From contig NC_070566.1 in assembly GCF_026914185.1 (NCBI RefSeq), positions 5,084,001 through 5,148,000 of the forward strand: a stretch of 64,000 nucleotides of DNA, read 5' to 3'. Both the position numbers and the translations under genes were made by a program. Below, one piece after another: positions 58,207 through 64,000 of this stretch. This DNA comes from Puccinia triticina. Taxonomy: Eukaryota; Basidiomycota; Pucciniomycetes; Pucciniales; Pucciniaceae. Each line of letters begins with the position of its first letter. Within the stretch, counting starts at the first letter, position 1. Under the pieces are notes generated by a model. It saw only the letters and a program-made list of their open reading frames with translations, was not told the origin of the DNA and did not search any database.

Positions 58207-59298
58207 TCAGATGTTGCGCTCGGCATAGAACCTCTGTGGGGCGGCGGAACGGCACAGGGTCAGCGGGGCTTTTTGAGTGAGAGGGGGGGGGGGGGGGGCG
58301 GACGGACCTCCAACCAGGCCTTGGAGAGCGTCTGCTCCTGCTTGAGCTGCTCGAGCAGCGTCTTGCAGTGCTCCATGGCCTCGGCCTCCGTCAGCGCGCC
58401 CTCGCCGTTCGCCCGCTTCTTGTTCCCGTAATGCTCTGCACCCACACACACACACACCCATCAGCGCTCCCTCGGGCAACTAATGGCGAGGGCGGCACTC
58501 ACGCATCTTCTCGCACGACGCTTTCACCCGGTTCAGCCCCAGCGCCGCCGACGAGCCCTTCAGGAAATGGCCCTTCCTCGACAGCGTGATCAGGTCCCCG
58601 CCCAGTCTGCGGGAAGGGGAGCGGAGAGGGTCAGCACGCTCATCTTGCGGGCAGGGGGGGGGGGGGGAGCAGGAGACTGACACTGCGGCATCCATCTCCT
58701 TGAACGTCGTCACTGCCTGTCAAAGGAGCCTCTTGAGCATGCCCGGCTCAGGGTAAGAAGGGAGAAGACAGACCTGGTCGAAGTAGTCCCAGGTCAAGGA
58801 CTTGCTGAACGAGTGCTCCTCGTCGTCGTCCATCTCGAGCAGCTGTCCGAACGTCTCCATGTCCACCAACGGGCCGTCCTCCGCCTCATCTTCGTGGTCG
58901 TGTGCGCGCGGCCCGGGCTTCGACGGCACCGACTCGTCCGTCCCGTCCTCCGACGACGCCGAGCTCGTCGCCGCCGCCGGCGAGTCTGGCGAGACCCCCG
59001 CAGAGCCCGGCTTCTCCGCCCGCCCTCCACTCTCGTCTCGCCCCGGCCTGGACCCCTCGGCAGGCCGCGAGCCGCCCTCGATCGGCGCCGGCTTCGATCG
59101 CGAGGGCGAGCGACGGGCCTTCCCCCCGACAAACCAAGCCAAAAAAAAACCCCGGAGAGGAGGGAGGAGGGGGTTGTGGTGAGTGCGCGCTGCGACTGAG
59201 GAGGGGAGTGGAGGACATACTTTGGAGGGTGTCCCGTTCGCCTGCGGGTGCTTCGCCCGCCCCTCTGAGTCCGCTCGAGGCTGGGGGTCGGGCATCAT
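58207..59298 (-). CDS. YPD1: Histidine phosphotransfer protein Ypd1, 238 aa
   Basis: Exons 59298-59221, 59118-58774, 58716-58682, 58606-58503, 58435-58308 and 58233-58207; 717 nt, one frame. The C-terminal half is an HPt four-helix domain: VDMETFGQLLEMDDDEE, then SKSLTWDYFDQAVTTFKEMD, then LSRKGHFLKGSSAALGLNRV, where the His of HFLKGSS is the phosphorylated residue, and a last helix ending RFYAERNI. Ypd1 carries phosphate from a sensor histidine kinase to Ssk1- and Skn7-type response regulators in osmotic and oxidative stress signalling. The protein is longer than yeast Ypd1 (167 aa) because of a Ser/Pro/Ala/Glu-rich N-terminal extension of about 110 residues, probably disordered. The start is the first ATG of a frame-consistent exon; an alternative is the next codon, also ATG. 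A poly-T/A tract lies upstream (59434-59475). Confidence 0.93.
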
Positions 59299-62037
59299 GG
59301 AGGAGCTCGGTGGTGGTGCTGCTGGTGGTGGTGGTGGTCGTGGTGGGGGTGGATGTATGTGTTGGAATCGAGGTAGAAGTTGGGGTGATGGTGGCTGCAG
59401 GGTGCGGAGGAGAAGGATGTTTCCTTTCTACAGTTTTTTTTTTTTTTTTTTTTCTCGTCTTTTTTTTTTTTCCTGCCAAAGCTTATCGCCCCAGCTTCGG
59501 ATTTACATAAAAGCTCGACCCGCACCGGGCCACTGAAAACCCAACCTTAAACCGGCCACTGCGAGACGTCACCAGGCAGATAACCCAAACTGGCTCCCCG
59601 GCGGTCGAACTTCCAAGGATGCCGTTCATTCTGCGATCTCCGGCACACACACACACACACACACACGAGGCACAGGAACTGCCCCGCCAGCCCCTATCAG
59701 AACCTGCGCGTGCACGTCCAAGCCTGCATAAATAAAGCGGGAATGGCCAGCGGAAGATCCCGCGCCATCAGCCCACCGAGCCAGCCGGACTCATCGCAAC
59801 AGCGCCAAAGCAATTCCCGATCACTGCGCGCACCCCCTCAACTGCCTCGCCCGGCCCGGAGCTCCGGAGCCCTACATAGCCTCCATAGATTTCCCGAACC
59901 ACGCTATCATCGAGCTCTCGTGTGTAGAGCTCCTCGCTCATCAACCGATAAAGCTGATTAGCTTAGAAAGCGCTTTATCTTTCCACCTGTATTTCCTGTG
60001 CCGCCTCAATCAATCGCGGACCACGCAGCTTCCTCCCATCACAGCCGTGCATACAACGGCTATCTTTCCCGCCTCATGTACAACTAGGTTTCGTGCCACC
60101 CCGGTCATGTAGTGCCCATGAGAAGCTATGTGTCAATTCGAAATTCCAGGCGAAGCTGTCTATGGTGCATCATCTTCATAGAGACATGGGCTTCTACCCA
60201 TTCTTGATAACCTCACCACCTGGAAGGGCATAATCTCAATATGGGGGACCGAGAGGCCTGCATGTAATTTCCGCAATCCTCTGCTCCCAGTTTCCTTGAC
60301 CAGGGCTACAATGTGGCAGCTAGGAATCCCTTGAATTAAAAAGTATTCAAAGTCTTTGCTTGTGGGATGTGTTGGGGATCAGGACCAGAACAACACATGG
60401 AATGTAGATGTTTTTATGAGGCCAATGTGCTGATTTCATCAACATCAATGGTAGCTTCAGGGAGCCGGTCCTTGGGGAAGATAAGGCAGTTGCAGGGTGT
60501 ACTAATCTTGGGCAACTATGCACCAGCCACTGGCCGGACTATTGCGCAACCAGTGTCGAGATTGGCTTAGATTGGGTAAACTAATGGGTCCCCCAAAAGA
60601 TCAGGATTGCATGCAATTCCTCTTTGGATGTATTTGGAGCTCAGGTGGTGATTATTGATATCTTCATTGACCAAAGACATCTTTTGCGTCCTTTTCTTGA
60701 ACATCCTTGACTTCAAGAAGTTTTGAGGGACATTGGCCGTTGTAGCACTTGACAGATCTTGCAGCTTTGCTTTGATACACATCAAGCATAGATGAGTATC
60801 TGTATTGGATTAAATCATAGGGCCTTGGGGGTAAGCATGTTGGGTTTTATGGATGATGGTGGTGATGGACACTCCGAAGCTAAAGAGCACTCAATGGGTT
60901 GATTGGTTGTCCAAATCCCGGACTGAATGTGAGCGGGGGTGGATGAACAGCAGCCAAGCTGCCCATTGCTGAGGGCCGGCGGTCCCGATCCACACCGGTA
61001 CGCGCGATTGTTGGCAGCTCCGCTGGAGGCCAAGGCTGCTGAAGTCGACTGCAGCTAGTGCATCACTTATAGGCCCTCCGGAGATGCTCTAAATTAAAGA
61101 TCGCACATGTTTTCCCAACATCCGGCGCACCGACGGCGAATGCTCTGGGCTTGCAGGATCTTGGGAAGGCCATACCCAAACCCGGGGCTTCGGACTTGCT
61201 GATGCCCTGAAGTTATGAACGGGCGCCGCCCCGTGGTGGCACCGGCCAAGCGGGCCGGGTGTGCTTGTGTACCGCCCCCGACACCATGCCGCTCAATCTG
61301 CAGGCTCAATGGGGGACAGCATCCGGTGGCGACCCGACAACAGAGATGGTGGCGCTAATTCACCAAAGTGTGCAGCGCCTGGACTGCTCGTGCGCCAGGT
61401 GGGCGGTGCCTTTTCCCGATTTGCCCGGGGCATCAGCAGTGGAGGAGAGCTTTGCTGCTGGCGGCGTTCGTTGTCGTGAGTTTTTTTTATCAGACTCTTG
61501 TACAACAGGTGCAGTGCAGGTGGTAGGGTGTATGTGCTAGTCACTAGATACCAGTATGGTGGCACCTGTATGGCCTTGTCCTTTTTTTGGTTTTGCCCGG
61601 CTTCAAGAAAAGGCTGCTCAGCACTTGATCCGTTCCGCACCTTTTCATCTCACCCACGACCGATCTCAGTTTGCTCGAAAGTCCCGAAAACCTTCAATCA
61701 ACCAACCTCCGGCCATCTCTATCTTGAAAGCCTACATAGCAAGACAACCTCAATCCGCGTTTCTTTCGACCTCCTCTCTTGCGTTTTTTTTATCTATTCT
61801 CGCCTGTGCCCCTGCCTATTACTTCGTTCGCGCATATTCTCCATTTCGCACTGTGTTCTAGTGTATATTTATCTTTCTGCTGTCGCTGCTGTCGCTGCTC
61901 TTCTGCTACCGTGCGCTGATCGAAGGTATCAATTAGCTTTTATTTCCTCTTGCAAAAGACCGAAGGTCCCAAGTTAGCGCCATTTACCTTTTTGGTTATA
62001 TAATTAATTAGTTAGATATCTTCAAAACCAGATCAGC
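59299..62037. other. Promoter of the Ypd1 gene, then mostly gene-free DNA
   Basis: 59434-59475 has long T runs, that is A runs on the Ypd1 sense strand, and 59644-59667 is (AC)n. From 59700 to 61980 short frames occur on both strands, none with a recognised domain or splice-consistent model. 61600-61990 is C/T-rich and leader-like; TTATATAATTAATT at 61996-62009 is a probable TATA region for the gene at 62038. Confidence 0.45.
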
Positions 62038-62548
62038 ATGAAATCCGCCATTGCCATGCCTTTGAGCACCATCCTGTTGCTGTTCACCATCCCGGATCGG
62101 AACGGCGCCAAAAGACCTGATCCCAAAATCGAAAAACCCTTCTTAAATTTTATGCCAGGTGATTACTACTGGGTTTGTCCATGGTATCTAAGCCAAATGC
62201 TTTGCCTACACCCAATTACCAGCAGTAAGTTGGGTGTCATTTTAAGCGTTCTCTCTATGGACCACAGATACTGATCTTATCCGCATTTCCTTTCAGAACG
62301 CTCAGTGCCCCATGATTTCAGGGAAAACCAGGGTCTAGAGCACAATCCACTTTTTTTCTGCCAAAGAGGGTACATGGGGCTTTGTTGTGGCATGCCGGTG
62401 AGTAAAACTTCTTGTAGAATTTAAGCAACACCATTTGACTTTCCTTTTGACCATCCAGATTGAGAAGGAAAATCAACTTGGGTCGTGTATGCCTGCAAAC
62501 TTAACTCAGCCCCTCCCATGGGAACACTTACCTAAAGGAGGGACTTAG
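62038..62548 (+). CDS. Small cysteine-rich predicted secreted protein, 125 aa
   Basis: Exons 62038-62224, 62297-62397 and 62459-62548 with GTAAGT/GTGAGT donors and CAG acceptors; 378 nt, one frame. The N-terminus MKSAIAMPLSTILLLFT fits a signal peptide. The mature part has six Cys (YYWVCPW, MLCLHP, FFCQRG, LCCGMP, GSCMP). WVC and FFC match the [YFW]xC pattern described for many haustorial-fungus secreted candidates. No domain recognised; effector function is only an inference. The last exon ends at a GGAGGGACTTAG word that is also found in non-coding DNA near 24600 and 27945, so its 3' end may be repeat-derived. Confidence 0.72.
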
Positions 62549-62938
62549 CCCTTACAGGTTATTTTGGACTGAGAGGCACATCAATTTTCCAGGCCGTTAG
62601 ACAGTGCAATCTATGTGTTATCACCCTTTACATTCTGACTTTGACTCATCAGACGTTTGGCTATCTTTTACCTGATTCTTGTGTATTTTGCTCTTTCCCA
62701 ATTTTATAAGGATGGGATGGATGCAGTATTAAAAAACCAGGATGGTAAAAAAAGCTGTTTTTTTGAAACCAATCCAGAAGTGAGCCTGTGAGGTAGATAA
62801 ATTTATGATAAGGATAGTGCATCAAAAATAAATCAAGATATAGGGCTCTCTGATTGGTGGTTCCAGAGCTATTGTAAAATGTGAGTGTAAAAAAACCCAC
62901 AGAACTGCCAAGCCGTAGGTGCAAGCGGTGTAAGACTC
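62549..62938. other. No gene seen
   Basis: AT-rich sequence downstream of the cysteine-rich gene; an 87-codon minus-strand frame (62661-62924) has no domain. Confidence 0.4.
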
Positions 62939-63018
62939 AAAAGTGGTTGTGAAACCCTTTTGCTGAATGAAGAAGGGGATGAAGGAGGTGCAAGCTCTGC
63001 CCTTCTATACTACCAGCT

Positions 63019-63049
<31 letters not shown>

Positions 63050-63494
63050 TTAATAAGTGATAGGAGTGGTGAGCTCAAGATAAGTTTTTCTCATGACACA
63101 GTATAAAAAGGTTGTCATTCAGTATGTAAGGGTTGTTATATGTAAGTAAGAGGGTTGAGTGGGTATGTAAGTGTTTTGGGTGATGGGTGAGTATAAAACT
63201 TGATGAGTAATAAACTGAGGAACTACAAATGGGGGGAAGAGAGCTCCTGATATAGACAAATGTGAGAGATTTTGGCTCCAGGGCAGCCCCTGAGTGAGGT
63301 ATTTTAGATGGCCTGGGCTGTGCAACATGAGGGAGTTAAGAGGGAGTGGCTGTGTACAATTCATGCAAGGGGTGCACACATGAGGAGGGGCTGTGCCAGA
63401 TGATGTCATAGTTTATGCAAGGGGTGCATAACCTGTGCAGGGAATGATCAGGTGATGTAATAAGACAGTGCTGCATGATGTCGTATACATCACA
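62939..63494 (-). repeat. Solo LTR-like repeat, family A, copy 3 (diverged)
   Basis: Read on the minus strand it starts near TGTGATGTATACGACATCATG and ends GAGTCTTACA, with the family blocks in between but many changes, so it is older than the neighbouring copy. The two minus-strand copies are only about 70 bp apart. Confidence 0.55.
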
Positions 63495-63564
63495 AAAAAA
63501 TCCAAACCAATATACATAGTGGGGCAAGCATGTACAGCCTCTCCTTCAACTGCAAAAAGTGCGG

Positions 63565-64000
63565 TGTAAAGCTCAAAAGTGTTCCTAAGAACCTTTTGCT
63601 GAGTGCAGAAAGGGATGTATGAGGAATCCTCTGCCTTTCCTGGTTCACTAGACACTAAAACAAGCCCACCAATCTCAGATTGGCAGGTTTAATGTAGTGA
63701 TAGTGGGGTGTTATCAAAAGATAACTGTTGTTATAAAGTGGGTGCGATGAAGTTGCTAAAATGTGTTATGAGTGAGGAGTCTGGACTTCAACCAGTTGAT
63801 AGATGGTCAAAGAGGACCCCTCAGAGGTTTGCGTTATGTAATGTAAGTGTTGTGTAGTTTTTTTACTTTGTGTGTAAGTGTTTTGTAATGTGTGTAAAAC
63901 CAAAATATAGAGTGGCTGGTATATTGTGGAGTGAGCAGTTGTGTACTTTGTTATAGGGGAAACTGAGTGCAGGTAGTCTGCTGGGCAAAGGTTACACCAG
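63565..64000 (-). repeat. Solo LTR-like repeat, family A, copy 4 (cut by window end)
   Basis: Closest to the copy ending at 20273: it shares TGGTTCACTAGACACTAAAA, the ATCTCAGATTGG block, the repeated GTGTAAGTGT leader words and the GTAGTCTGCTGGG segment. It continues beyond the window. Confidence 0.7.

Noticed and set aside
61498..61977. 159-codon frame before the cysteine-rich gene
   Set aside because: C/T-rich leader-like sequence with no domain and no leader of its own; more likely upstream non-coding DNA.
62939..64000. A single full LTR retroelement with two LTRs in 1 kb
   Set aside because: The two copies are about 70 bp apart with no internal region and differ strongly in divergence, so they are separate solo LTRs.

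Overview
The window looks like a rust-type basidiomycete genome (Pucciniales, most likely Puccinia or a close relative). This is inferred from four things: genes split by many 45-130 nt GT-AG introns, very dense nested DNA transposons and LTR retroelements, multi-exon genes with signal peptides and no recognisable domain, and a small GC-rich island of conserved fungal genes (a Bem3-type RhoGAP and a Ypd1 phosphorelay protein) in otherwise AT-rich repeat-filled DNA. No species can be named from the sequence alone.

Layout. 1-3.8 kb: the 3' part of an intact Ty1/copia element with its 3' LTR. 3.8-4.3 kb: a palindromic GATGACCGGTCATC-type satellite. About 4.9-12.2 kb: a degenerate Mutator-like element whose gene joins a GCM/WRKY-type zinc finger, a DDE-type region and a C19 (USP)-like cysteine peptidase. 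13.1-17.9 kb: a hAT element with an exact 8-bp target duplication and a CACTA-like element nested inside it. 19.4-21.2 kb: a small inverted-repeat element and a solo LTR. 21.2-23.6 kb: a five-exon gene for a 665-aa predicted secreted protein. 24.7-27.4 kb: a foldback element invaded by a second element built almost wholly of satellite palindromes. 28.0-34.1 kb: the satellite again, split by a complete but inactivated copia element with LTRs under 100 bp. 34.4-41.9 kb: a tRNA-like repeat, solo LTRs and small CACTA-like and TA-flanked elements. 41.9-48.3 kb: a 6.4-kb terminal-inverted-repeat element that carries a protein-tyrosine-phosphatase pseudogene, a secreted-protein pseudogene and a small three-exon gene, which looks like gene capture. 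49.8-52.5 kb: an element with terminal repeats of about 690 bp. 53.3-59.3 kb: the RhoGAP and Ypd1 genes in tandem on the minus strand. 62.0-62.5 kb: a three-exon gene for a 125-aa cysteine-rich predicted secreted protein. 62.9-64 kb: two solo LTRs.

The host genes need not act together directly. The RhoGAP would regulate Cdc42-type polarity signalling and Ypd1 would pass phosphate from sensor histidine kinases to response regulators. The secreted proteins have the form of host-interaction candidates, but this is unproven. For the genes marked as spliced, I joined exons by eye at GT-AG sites and checked that the summed lengths are a multiple of three. Most of the window is a layered record of insertions, many of which can be ordered by target-site duplications. 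Inactivating stops in the transposon genes are mostly the C-to-T type (CGA to TGA, CAA to TAA).
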